DNA of 64,000 nucleotides from Lawsonibacter celer. Lineage in GTDB: Bacteria > Bacillota > Clostridia > Oscillospirales > Oscillospiraceae. The stretch lies in contig NZ_JACOEA010000001.1 of assembly GCF_014281125.1 (NCBI RefSeq), forward strand, positions 124,001 through 188,000. The letters run 5' to 3'. The notes beneath the pieces are model-generated. The model worked only from the letters and a program-made list of their open reading frames with translations, did not search any database and had not been told where the DNA came from. The position numbers and the translations under genes were made by a program. This document shows positions 25,301 through 32,744 of the stretch, piece after piece. Position 1 is the first letter of the stretch, and each line of letters starts with the position of its first letter.

Positions 25301-28300
25301 CTCCCATGCGCAGGATGAAGAAATTCAGGGGCTGCGCGAAGTGCTGCTGCCCATCATTGACGAGCTGAAGATCGACCTGGTAATCCAGGGGCACGATCAT
25401 ATTCTGGGGCGCACTTATGCGGTCAAAGACGGGAAGGTTACCGGGAAGACCGCCTACACCGAGATGGTCAACGGAAAACGATTTGAATACAGCGTGGATC
25501 CCGACGGCACCATCTACATGATGCCCGGCACCTCCGGCCGGAAAATCAGCCAGCAAATCGGCATGACGACGGAGGAGCTGGAAAACTATATCGCGCTGTT
25601 TGCGCGCAGCGACCAGCGGGCAGGCAGATCCGCTGGCTCTGTGCAGACCTTTGCGGGAATCACTGTGGACGGCGGTCGCCTGAGCGTAGCGGTCTACGAG
25701 ATCAAAAAATCCATGAATCCCACCATGATCGAAGGCTTTGGCATTGACAAAGAAGTGAGAGCCGTGGAGAAGCTGATCGGCAGCGGTAATACGGCTGCGG
25801 CCAGAGCGGCGTACAACACCCTCAGCGATGAGCAGCAGAAACAAATCACCAACTATGACGCGCTGGTCAGCGCGGAGAGCGGCATCGCAGCGGGAACCGC
25901 CGGCAAGTGGCTGGACGAGACTGCCGCTGAGCGCCGCGCTGTCACCGTGCGCAATGACACTGATCTGGAATTTTCCGATGTGCCTGTGCGGGTGCAGATC
26001 GACAAAGCACCCTCCCAAAGCATGAAGTTCTATACTGCGGCCGGTGAAGAGCTGCCCTGTGAGGTGGAAAATTACAACGCCAATGGCATCAGCACGGTCT
26101 GGGTTCGTGTGCCCGCGGTTGCTGCGGAAGGAATTACCGGCCTGTGGGTCTATTTTGGCGGTAAGGCATCCTCTTACGCCGGGGAAGATGTCTGGAATGA
26201 CAATTATCAGTTGGTCGAGCACTTCGCGGCGCCCGCCGGAAACGGTGACCGGCGTACTGATTCCACCGGTAAGCAGACCGGCACCGTGACGGGCGCGTTC
26301 AAGGTTTCCGAACGCGGCGGTGAGCAGGCGGCCACCTTTGCCAACAGCAAGATCCAGTACGGCAGCGTCGGTGACGACTATGACCACATCAGCGTCAGTG
26401 CCGTGATCTCCCTGACTGAAAAGGATCTGGCCGACATGAATTATCAGGAACGGGCCATTGTGTCCAAGTACTACCCCGGCGACCCCTCCGGCGAGAATAC
26501 CTATCTGCTGGGCGTCAATGCGAACAACCAACTGCGCAGCTATTACGGATGCATGTGGTGGCGCAGCAATAAGGCGGAGAAGTACAACTATGTCAATGCT
26601 CTGCCTGCGGCAGACGGCACGCCCCATCTGGTCACGGTCACCTACGACGGCTTCACCGTGGTCACCTATATCGACGGCGAAGTCGCTTCGGAGGATACCG
26701 TATTTATTGAGAGCGCAAGCTTCCTGAATCCGGATCTGCCTACGGTGATTGGCGCCTATTCCGGTACAGATGCAGGAGATCTCAACGGCGCGTTCAAGGG
26801 TACGCTGTACGAGGTGCAGATCGCAGGTCAGCGCACTACCGCGCAGTGGGAACGGTTCCGTGCGGATAACTATCTGGGCGATGCCGTCACAGTGGGCGAA
26901 GCGGAGAAACAGGGCGCTAACACCCTGAGCCTGACTGCGGATGCAGCGGGCAAGAACGGTCCCTGTCAGGCTGGCAAACAGGCGGTGAGCGGTATGGTCA
27001 GCCAGGATGCCGCACTGACAGCGATCGTCGGCGATCAGACCTTTGACCTGGGTGCGGTTCAGGCCGGTTTCTTTCGGGTCGAGGTGCCTGTAACAGGGCA
27101 CGGTCAGCAGCAAGTCAGGCTGCAGGCGCGTTCTGCGACCGGCACAGCCACTGCTGTCATCGCCTTTGTCACGGAGGATACAAAGGCGCCTGAAGCACCG
27201 CAGCTGCGCAGCGAAGCGGTCAGCGGCGGCCAGCAGCTGACGGTTCAGACTGGAGCACAGCAGGGCGAAAAGCTGACCGTTCAGTTCTATACCAACGAGA
27301 GGGTTGTGTTGAATGAAACCAATATGGCGGTTTACGAGGGCGGAACCAACGCCTATGTACCCGATGCAATCGATCCGCTTGCCGTAGATTACAGCGCTGT
27401 GAGCGCACAGACTACCACGACAAAAACAGACGAGGCTCCCTATCAGATCTACCGAATCACTCTGAATGAGATGCAGAGAGCCAAGGACAGCTATCACCTG
27501 ACATGGCAGGGAGAGTCCGAGCGCCAGGTGCATGCCTACGCCTATGATCTGACGGATAAAAAGTGGGTTAAAGTGGGTGCGACCACCGGTTCCGGCAAGG
27601 TATCCATTGACGCGCAGATCGAGGGCAAGCAGTACCGTTCCGAAGACGGTCTGCTGTATGTCCTGTTTTTCCGCGGCCTGGGATGTGAGCCGGCGGATAT
27701 GACCTCCTTCATTCCGGAGGAAGGCCAGTACGACTTCACCATGTTCTGGAACTCCGATACCCAGTATATGTCCCAGTTCTATCCTGAGATGTTTATCCAC
27801 CAATACCAGTGGATTGCGGACACCTTTGCGGAGAAGAACGGCATTATCACCTTTAACACCGGCGATATTTCGAACCGCTCCAACCTCAACTATGAGTACA
27901 ACTGGAGAGTTACAGACGACGGCTACAAGGTCCTGGAGGAGAAAGGTGTCCCGTACACTTTTGCTCTGGGAAATCATGATTATCGCTATGACGGAAAGCC
28001 CAATGAGGACCGCCTGCGCGACACCTATTTCCCGGTCTCCCGACTGGAAGAGAACGCCGCCGGCACCGACTGGACGATCACGACCTCCGGAACGGCAAAT
28101 AATATCTGTATGAAGGGAGAATTCGGCGGCGCTAAGATCATGCTTTTGTCCATCGGCTACCATATGCAGAAGGATGACATTGACTGGGCTGAGCAACAGG
28201 TAAAGGATAATCCGGACTATGCTGTGTTTATTCTGACTCACAACTTCAACGCTGGTGGCAGCTTTACCGGAAACGCAACGCTGCGCACTCAGGTGATTGA

Positions 28301-29450
28301 GAAATACGATAACATTAAGCTGGTATTCTGCGGTCATATCGACGGCGCAGACCTGATCCGTCCTTATGGAGACCGGGAGTTTTACGGCGTTCTGCAGGAT
28401 TATCAGGGCGAGGACACCGCTCTGACCTACGGCGGGCAGGAATTCATGCGCATGGTGCAGTTTGACCTGGAAAATGACTTGGTGTACTTTAACACTTATT
28501 CCCCACTGACCGGCGAAACCCTCTCCCTGTACGGTTCAGGTCAGTACAAGGCAACAAAAGGCCTGTACCAGAAGAATAAGGATGAGTTTGCCATTACCCT
28601 GGATCTGGGTGCCACCACGGAGCGCAGCTTTACGACCACCGGGATCACCCTCGCAGCAGGCAGTGCATCTCTGGCCGGCACTAAGACCGTAACGGGCGAT
28701 ACGACAGCGACGGTCAGAGCGGTCGGGCTGACCAAGGATGTGACCTATGAGTGGTACACTGTGCTGACGGATGAGGCTGGCAATATAACGCGCAGCCTAC
28801 CGGAGCATTTTACCGCGGAAAGTACCTCCACCGGCGGCGGTGCGAGTGGCGGCGGTACAAGCGGCGACACAGTGGCAAAACCGAATGAGGATAGCAGTCA
28901 GAAGCACGAAGAACCCGCTATTAAAAGTTTCGATGATGTGGCAGAAAACGCTTATTATTTTGATGCAGTGCTGTGGGCGGTCCAAAACGGCTTGACAAAG
29001 GGAACGACAGAAACCACCTTCTCCCCCAACAATATCTGTACTCGAGGAGAGATGGTGACGTTCCTTTGGAGAGCCGCTGGTGAGCCTGAGCCAACCTCCA
29101 CAGTCAATTCCTTTACTGACATTGACAGCGATGCATACTACTATAAGGCTGTCTTGTGGGCGGCGGAAAAAGGGATCACCTCCGGCACGACTTCTTCCAC
29201 GTTCTCTCCAAATGCTGTGGTTACCCGTGGGCAGACGGTGACCTTCCTATGGCGCTATGCTGGCTTCATCCATTCGGATGCAAGCAACCCCTTTGTGGAT
29301 GTGTCCAAGGATGAATACTACGCCGATGCGGTATTATGGGCTGTTGAAAACGGCATTACAAACGGCACCAGCACCACACACTTTTCTCCTGATTCGTATT
29401 GCAGTAGAGGTCAGATAGTAACCTTCCTGTGGCGCTATATCGTTAATTAG
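22341..29450 (+). CDS. Giant SLH surface protein with two metallophosphatase domains
   Basis: 2369 aa from ATG 22341 (AAAGGAG upstream). Signal peptide 1-25 (LLPATAVAAEE); two GLUG-like beta-helix blocks (about 60-430 and 430-740); Fn3-like PAP domain about 745-835; metallophosphatase I about 839-1100, with GGD and QGHDH kept but the GNHD motif replaced by GEYDAD; DUF2341 about 1190-1275; LamG-like lectin fold about 1290-1510; Ig-like part; metallophosphatase II about 1798-2090 with WNSDTQ, NTGDIS, ALGNHD, LTHN and CGHID; linker; three SLH repeats about 2194-2369. Probably a surface phosphatase or phosphodiesterase that binds a polymer substrate. No proteins of this exact order are known to me. 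Confidence 0.92.
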   Translation: MKHRLISILLLLSMLLSLLPATAVAAEEAPVESGAADSAQMETGSDATPADGDTASQERDAEVQTVTLEGKGTAADPYRIATAETLVYAAEQMNADTDQTAYAAAHYVLTDNIDMQGVTYTPIDKFTGSFDGQDHTIRNLKIEDEKTGSIGDYQIAFIRKNGGTISNLHFEKAFISSAASDQTPYAAVAVVAGENLKGAVISRCCVMDSEVNAPGVPKVAGIVGMSGRDGNNPATVTGCRFQGKLTCGPRTGTWGPMAGGIAAQNHTSTLEYCAANAEIIVNGSSKNPRTGIICGYANYSTLRSNAALGGSITYDAASEEQGYMRAGRIYGDAQNLRTSDYQIADSSIAVNKVTVSSPSDKDGITVTADELKKENTWEQYGWDMEAAWKLGENGYPIPRAAGEIAPVRLSGAGTSADPYQLKNAEDLLYVTVRLNRDDARLQGKCFVLTDDITLTEDFPMIEFFSGVLDGDGHAIKNLVINDTNTASVKQYRLGFVRSLSGAIQNLVFDHPKVTSQANSGSDGYSGAAVIVGLMEEGAMVSGCRVIDGEVNVPKLSKAGGLVCMLGYDGQWSATISSSVFTGTLTCGPRTGNYGPMAGGIAAYASTSTIEYCISDAKITVLETPAAVSIGGICGYTNSMTFRGDVVLGGGITVNEGVQKKEANRITGSDPYGKNIYANNLALDTYTINGQQVTDDGDQQGISKTAAQLKEQSTYEAIGYNFSLQWKMSEEGYPVPKVFGYSSDSVNCVAVTPNGDASTEMSFSWQYQRNVDGVVQLSTSKSMEAPVEFPAEAAGTMGMQYRAKATGLEPNTTYYYRVGSKTNQAFSEVGSFTTAPREDAFSLISLSDADAGDISAMTLAQSTLQAAQLVVPEAAFILHGGDMTGGKRTDWQYFYYLNQDTLMNTLIAPAAGEYDADGFTDYFNVGDTGYYSFDYANVHFAVLNTNEDGNQCISNTQLAWLREDVALARENGAEWIILNTHKGPYTSGSHAQDEEIQGLREVLLPIIDELKIDLVIQGHDHILGRTYAVKDGKVTGKTAYTEMVNGKRFEYSVDPDGTIYMMPGTSGRKISQQIGMTTEELENYIALFARSDQRAGRSAGSVQTFAGITVDGGRLSVAVYEIKKSMNPTMIEGFGIDKEVRAVEKLIGSGNTAAARAAYNTLSDEQQKQITNYDALVSAESGIAAGTAGKWLDETAAERRAVTVRNDTDLEFSDVPVRVQIDKAPSQSMKFYTAAGEELPCEVENYNANGISTVWVRVPAVAAEGITGLWVYFGGKASSYAGEDVWNDNYQLVEHFAAPAGNGDRRTDSTGKQTGTVTGAFKVSERGGEQAATFANSKIQYGSVGDDYDHISVSAVISLTEKDLADMNYQERAIVSKYYPGDPSGENTYLLGVNANNQLRSYYGCMWWRSNKAEKYNYVNALPAADGTPHLVTVTYDGFTVVTYIDGEVASEDTVFIESASFLNPDLPTVIGAYSGTDAGDLNGAFKGTLYEVQIAGQRTTAQWERFRADNYLGDAVTVGEAEKQGANTLSLTADAAGKNGPCQAGKQAVSGMVSQDAALTAIVGDQTFDLGAVQAGFFRVEVPVTGHGQQQVRLQARSATGTATAVIAFVTEDTKAPEAPQLRSEAVSGGQQLTVQTGAQQGEKLTVQFYTNERVVLNETNMAVYEGGTNAYVPDAIDPLAVDYSAVSAQTTTTKTDEAPYQIYRITLNEMQRAKDSYHLTWQGESERQVHAYAYDLTDKKWVKVGATTGSGKVSIDAQIEGKQYRSEDGLLYVLFFRGLGCEPADMTSFIPEEGQYDFTMFWNSDTQYMSQFYPEMFIHQYQWIADTFAEKNGIITFNTGDISNRSNLNYEYNWRVTDDGYKVLEEKGVPYTFALGNHDYRYDGKPNEDRLRDTYFPVSRLEENAAGTDWTITTSGTANNICMKGEFGGAKIMLLSIGYHMQKDDIDWAEQQVKDNPDYAVFILTHNFNAGGSFTGNATLRTQVIEKYDNIKLVFCGHIDGADLIRPYGDREFYGVLQDYQGEDTALTYGGQEFMRMVQFDLENDLVYFNTYSPLTGETLSLYGSGQYKATKGLYQKNKDEFAITLDLGATTERSFTTTGITLAAGSASLAGTKTVTGDTTATVRAVGLTKDVTYEWYTVLTDEAGNITRSLPEHFTAESTSTGGGASGGGTSGDTVAKPNEDSSQKHEEPAIKSFDDVAENAYYFDAVLWAVQNGLTKGTTETTFSPNNICTRGEMVTFLWRAAGEPEPTSTVNSFTDIDSDAYYYKAVLWAAEKGITSGTTSSTFSPNAVVTRGQTVTFLWRYAGFIHSDASNPFVDVSKDEYYADAVLWAVENGITNGTSTTHFSPDSYCSRGQIVTFLWRYIVN

Positions 29451-29765
29451 CTAGGGAATGCAGATAAAAAGTTGGGATTTTGGTTCCTTTTTTTGATAAA
29501 AAATTTCTGTAACCCTGTATCTGCGCCATTTTGTGAGTAGTTCGAAATGGATAAATGACGAGAAATGTAGGCAATCATATTTTATTCCACACTACTCATA
29601 TACCCACATTCCTACATAAAGTTAGCCTCCTCGTTGTTACGAGTGTCTTAATCGGCGCTCCAACTTCGGGGAGGCTTTTCTTTTCAGGCAATCGAAATCG
29701 TAGCAGGTAGAGTGTCTGTTTCGTTTGTATTTGGATCAGCATTGTTCATCCTTCCTGCAAACAAA

Positions 29766-29806
29766 AAAGAGCGGTCGAAATTGTTCCTCAATTTCGACCG
29801 CTCTTT
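29766..29806. terminator. Strong bidirectional hairpin terminator
   Basis: An 18-bp perfect stem (29766-29783 and 29789-29806) with a 5-base loop; AAAGAGCGG starts one arm and CCGCTCTTT ends the other. Confidence 0.85.
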
Positions 29807-29956
29807 GCATTTTTACCTGTAACCATAGTTTTCTGTACAGTTATGGCACAATGAGCGTTCAAATATACATAATATGCGAAAACCACCTGATGACATCCTC
29901 AAAAACGACGTATTTTTGAACGGGCTTTTCGGGGGCTAAAAAGCCGTATAAATGGC

Positions 29957-29991
29957 GATATCATCGGCAGAAATGCCGATGATATCTTTTT
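29957..29991 (+). terminator. Rho-independent terminator
   Basis: GATATCATCGGC / GCCGATGATATC (12-bp perfect stem, 6-base loop) followed by TTTTT; faces the 3' end of the minus-strand tRNA-Leu, and A-rich sequence is absent on its left. Confidence 0.85.
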
Positions 29992-30004
29992 GCTATGTTT
30001 GGTT

Positions 30005-30090
30005 TGGTGCGGATGACGGGACTCGAACCCGTACGGCCGTGGGCCACTAGCACCTCAAGCTAGCCAGTCTACCAGTTCCAGCACATCCGC
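30005..30090 (-). tRNA. tRNA-Leu (anticodon GAG)
   Basis: Minus-strand cloverleaf: acceptor GCGGATG / CATCCGC, anticodon stem CTAGC / GCTAG around loop TTGAGGT (anticodon GAG), a long variable arm (TGGCCCACGGCC) typical of tRNA-Leu, T-loop GGTTCGAGTCC, and an encoded CCA end (30005-30007). Confidence 0.96.
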
Positions 30091-30206
30091 GAATGCAGAC
30101 AGTCTAAGAAAGACTGCCTGATTATTATAGCGGGACGGCACAGGTTTGTCAACCGTATTTTTCCGGCCTTTCCCGAAAGTAAAAATAAAAAAGCGAAAAA
30201 AGGGGG

Positions 30207-30235
30207 TTGACATTTCCTATGTCCCATGGTAATAT
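30207..30235 (+). promoter_or_regulatory. Promoter of tRNA-Leu(CAG)
   Basis: A perfect -35 TTGACA (30207-30212), 17-base spacer and -10 TAATAT (30230-30235) lie 36 bases before the tRNA 5' end. Confidence 0.75.
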
Positions 30236-30270
30236 CTTTCTTGCGCTGAAACAAAAGCGCAATGTCAAAT

Positions 30271-30358
30271 GCGCGAGTGGTGGAATTGGCAGACTCGCTA
30301 GATTCAGGTTCTAGTGTGCATTACGCACGTGCGGGTTCAAGTCCCGCCTCGCGCACCA
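30271..30358 (+). tRNA. tRNA-Leu (anticodon CAG)
   Basis: Acceptor GCGCGAG / CTCGCGC, anticodon stem CTAGA / TCTAG with loop TTCAGGT (anticodon CAG), long variable arm (TGTGCATTACGCACG), T-arm GGGTTCAAGTCCC, and encoded CCA. Its 3' end faces the integrase relic and is a likely former integration site. Confidence 0.97.
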
Positions 30359-30362
30359 AGAA

Positions 30363-30400
30363 GAAACCCCGGAACTGCAATAGTTTCGGGGTTCTTTTTT
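30363..30400 (+). terminator. Terminator after tRNA-Leu(CAG)
   Basis: GAAACCCCGGAACT / AGTTTCGGGGTTC stem (one bulge) with loop GCAAT and a CTTTTTT tail. Confidence 0.88.
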
Positions 30401-30436
30401 GCCTTTTAGGGATTGATTTTCACTTTAATTTTCCCT

Positions 30437-30992
30437 TTACAGGGTCGAAACGGTCTTTATGTAGGCATCCATGCGGGCTGTGCTGTCCTTTTTCATCTGT
30501 TCTGTAACGTGGGCATATACATCTAGGGTAAATGCTGCAGTAGCGTGGCCCAGGCTCCCTTGCACCGTCTTGATATCATCCCCGGAGCGGATAGCAGCCA
30601 CGGCGTAGCTGTGCCGTAGATCGTGGAAGCGGGCATCTGGGCGGCCAATGGAATCAGCCAGCTTCTTGAAGTGGAGGTAAACTGTCTGAGCGGACAGGTT
30701 ATGTCCCAATTCATCGGTGAACACAAGCCACAAGCCCTCCCAGAGTGCTCCGGCTTGCAGCCGCTGCTCTGCCTGCCGGGCTCGGTGCTTCCTCAAAAGG
30801 TCCATAGCGGCGCCGGCGGGGGTGATGATGCGCCCCTTTCCGTTCTTTGTGGAAACCAGGTGATAAGCGCCCGTATCGCCGCGCTCCTTCTGGAGCAGCT
30901 TGCTGATCGTGACCGTTCCCCGCTTGAAATCCACACAGTCTCACGTGAGGCCCAGCACCTCCCCCCTCACTCATACTTGTGAAGAGAGGCAT
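30437..30992 (-). pseudogene. Tyrosine-recombinase integrase, decayed
   Basis: The C-terminal catalytic half is readable from 30934 to 30437: STKNGKGRIITP, FHDLRHSYAVAAIRSG (His/Arg box), GHATAAFTLDVYAHV with the nucleophilic Tyr. Upstream, homologous sequence continues through an in-frame TGA (30941-30943, probably once Trp of LTWDCVDFKRG) and a one-base shift in a G-run, ending near PLFTSMSEG where box I would be. The N-terminal SAM-like and arm-binding domains are missing. A relic of a tRNA-Leu-integrated element. Confidence 0.85.
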
Positions 30993-31037
30993 TGGACGGA
31001 AACCAAACCATATCAAAGCGCCGCGCCTGAGCCCCAG

Positions 31038-31051
31038 GCTTCGCGCACCCA
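31038..31051 (+). other. Possible attachment-site scar
   Basis: GCTTCGCGCACCCA closely repeats the 3' end of tRNA-Leu(CAG) (GCCTCGCGCACCA, 30346-30358) just beyond the last recognisable integrase sequence. The match is short, so chance is possible. Confidence 0.35.
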
Positions 31052-31091
31052 CCGCCCCCCGGGCGCATACCCTATGGGCAGGAGGGATCTT

Positions 31092-31658
31092 ATGGAACAG
31101 AAACGGCTTGACTTATATACGTTCTCCGAGCGTCAGCTCATATTACTCAACACCTGTATCAATGCGTGGCGGGGGAGCACCTTCTGGGCCCTCATGTATA
31201 TGCAGAGCCGGCTGTTTCACGCGGAAAACGTGGACAGCATCTACCAGGAGCTACAGGCCCAGCCCGCCCAGTACGACGAGATCATGGAGCGCTACTACGG
31301 CATCCAGCTCATTGTCGGCGCCGCGGCGGCAGGCTCTCCGCTCTACCGCTACTACGCTGCTTATCTGGACTCGCTGGACGCGCGGCAGCGCAGCCAGACT
31401 GAGCGCATCCGCCGCCAGTGGCTGGACCTCAACCGGCTCACCGCCGCCCAGCTGTCCGAGCTCAACCCCCACTGGGACGCCAGTCTGTGGAGCAGCATGT
31501 TTGTCCAAAATACCACTCTGCTCTGCGATGCCGCCGACCAGGATCTGCTGGGCGATTACCACGCCATCAGCGAGTTCTACCTGCTGCTGGACCAGCTCGC
31601 CCGCGAGATGGGCGAGTACATGAGCGTGGGGATCATCCGGCAGTTTCACATTTCCTAG
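31092..31658 (+). CDS. Hypothetical helical protein
   Basis: 188 aa, ATG 31092 with GGAGGG at 31081-31086. No signal peptide or membrane helix; mostly helical with many aromatic residues (FWALMYMQSRLFHAE, YDEIMERYYGIQ, YRYYAAYLDSLDARQRSQ, LLLDQLAREMGEYM). I do not recognise the family. Start site and codon use look like a real gene. It is alone, just outside the integrase relic, and could be a sporulation or membrane-associated adaptor; nothing in the sequence decides this. Confidence 0.65.
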   Translation: MEQKRLDLYTFSERQLILLNTCINAWRGSTFWALMYMQSRLFHAENVDSIYQELQAQPAQYDEIMERYYGIQLIVGAAAAGSPLYRYYAAYLDSLDARQRSQTERIRRQWLDLNRLTAAQLSELNPHWDASLWSSMFVQNTTLLCDAADQDLLGDYHAISEFYLLLDQLAREMGEYMSVGIIRQFHIS

Positions 31659-32278
31659 TCCGCGGGCCGCCCGCACTCCGAGCAGACGGGAGATCACCCC
31701 GCCGCAGGCGCAGGTCCACCGCCTCCGCTGCCCGGCCAGAAGGGCCTCCGCCTCTCCCGCGGCGGCCCGGCGTCCGGTCTCCGCCCGGCCGCCCACCTGC
31801 ACCTCGACGTCCTCCGACGCTGCGGCCAGGCGGCTGAGGATCTCCGGGGGCTTACCCATCTTCTCCTCCTGGACAAAGCGGTTCTCCACCCTGGTGGCCA
31901 GTAGGTCAGCGCCCCATTGGATGTACCGGTGGCCGCCTCCTCCGGGATGGCGTACAGGAGGCGAAGTTGCGGCAGTGGGCTACGGCGCAGGGGGGTGCAC
32001 ATGTTCTGTTCCCATACCCCCGACGCCGCAGCGCTCCGACAGGCGGGTGACCTCCCCCTCGTTCTGCACCGCCTGCTCCAGGGCAGCCAGAGACCGGACG
32101 GGCAGCAGGATGTCCAGCAGGCCGGTGCTCACCGCCTGGGCCTCCTCAATCAGGCTTTGGAGCTGGCGCAGTTCCCGGATCTTCGCCTCTAGTTCGTTGG
32201 TGCTCATGGTGTTGACTTGCTTGCAAAATAAAACAGACGGCATCGAACATCCGGCACCGTCTGGCTATGTCTATGTAC
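31659..32278. other. Degraded region, probable mobile-element remains
   Basis: 620 bases with overlapping open frames on both strands but no complete gene. The only promising piece is the minus-strand frame 31980-32207, listed separately. The GC-rich part 31660-31890 has long open frames on several strands, which is expected by composition. Confidence 0.45.
31980..32207 (-). pseudogene. Small element-encoded helical protein, probably damaged
   Basis: Starts at ATG 32207 with MSTNELEAKIRELRQLQSLI, an N-terminus that resembles small coiled-coil proteins common on Firmicutes integrative elements; after EEAQA the similarity ends and the tail (VGGMGTEHVHPPAP) looks like out-of-frame translation. 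A weak ribosome site. Tentative. Confidence 0.4.
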
Positions 32279-32475
32279 TTATTTCACCTTTGGGAGCAGG
32301 AACTTGATTACGTTCCCACACTCTTCCGCCCATTCCAGAAGGGCCTTTACTCCGCTGCGGCCTTCCTCGTTGGATTCCTCCAGGTTGTCAACCGCTCAAT
32401 AATTGGCTGTAGTTTCTGGTCTAACTTCTCGTCCATCATCTGGCCGATAGCTTCAAGCAATGCTCTTTCATCCAT
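32279..32475 (-). pseudogene. Small mobile-element protein with a one-base frameshift
   Basis: ATG 32475 (AAGGGGCG upstream) opens MDERALLEAIGQMMDEKLDQ..., which runs to an early stop after 43 codons. A shift by one base at GAGCGGTTGACAAC (likely GGTTGGACAAC before) rejoins a frame with DNLEESNEEGRSGVKALLEW and ends with FLLPKVK at 32279. The repaired protein would be about 65 aa, a coiled-coil type often found beside repressor genes of integrative elements. Confidence 0.65.
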
Positions 32476-32649
32476 CAGTATCGCCCCTTGTCCTGATTAT
32501 ACGGTGTCGGGTATTTGGTTGTCAAGGTTCATTCGGGACCCCGCGTCGTTCTGGAATGTTGGTGAAGCTCCTGGGCCACCGCACCAGTATGCCATTCGCA
32601 GGTTCAGGAAGTTTCGTTTCCTGTCCCTCTGGCTGATTATAGTATAATA

Positions 32650-32744
32650 TATCGTACCCAATATATCGATCCGTATTATAAACAAATACTGTACCCCAAT
32701 ATGTACATAATATATATTGTACCCAATAGAAAATATGCTATAAT
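32650..32744 (+). promoter_or_regulatory. Triple operator array with promoter
   Basis: Three copies of a dyad with core TATTG-TACC-CAATA: 32650-32663 (TATCGTACCCAATA), 32687-32701 (TACTGTACCCCAATA) and 32715-32728 (perfect dyad). The last overlaps a -35 TTGTAC (32717-32722), 16 bases from a -10 TATAAT (32739-32744). No repressor or intact target gene is left next to it. Probably the control region of a lost integrative element. Confidence 0.7.

Larger units (their letters stand above)
29451..30004. other. Non-coding stretch with stacked terminators
   Basis: Holds at least two strong hairpins (29766-29806, 29957-29991) and a weaker one with an AGCCTCC...GGAGGCT stem and TTTTCTTTT tail (about 29624-29685). 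A 64-codon frame at 29725-29919 crosses the first hairpin and has no ribosome site, so it is not called. Base composition is clearly A/T-rich compared with the flanks. Confidence 0.6.

Noticed and set aside
23238..28337. A 1699-codon open frame on the minus strand
   Set aside because: Antisense shadow of the 2369-aa SLH protein with the same signs: no start context, no motif, while the plus strand has complete domains.
29725..29919. 64-codon plus-strand frame
   Set aside because: It runs through a perfect 18-bp terminator hairpin and has no ribosome site.
31251..31889. Minus-strand frame of 212 codons opposite the 31092 gene
   Set aside because: The second half is antisense to a gene with a good start site, and the first half has no recognisable family or clear ribosome site.
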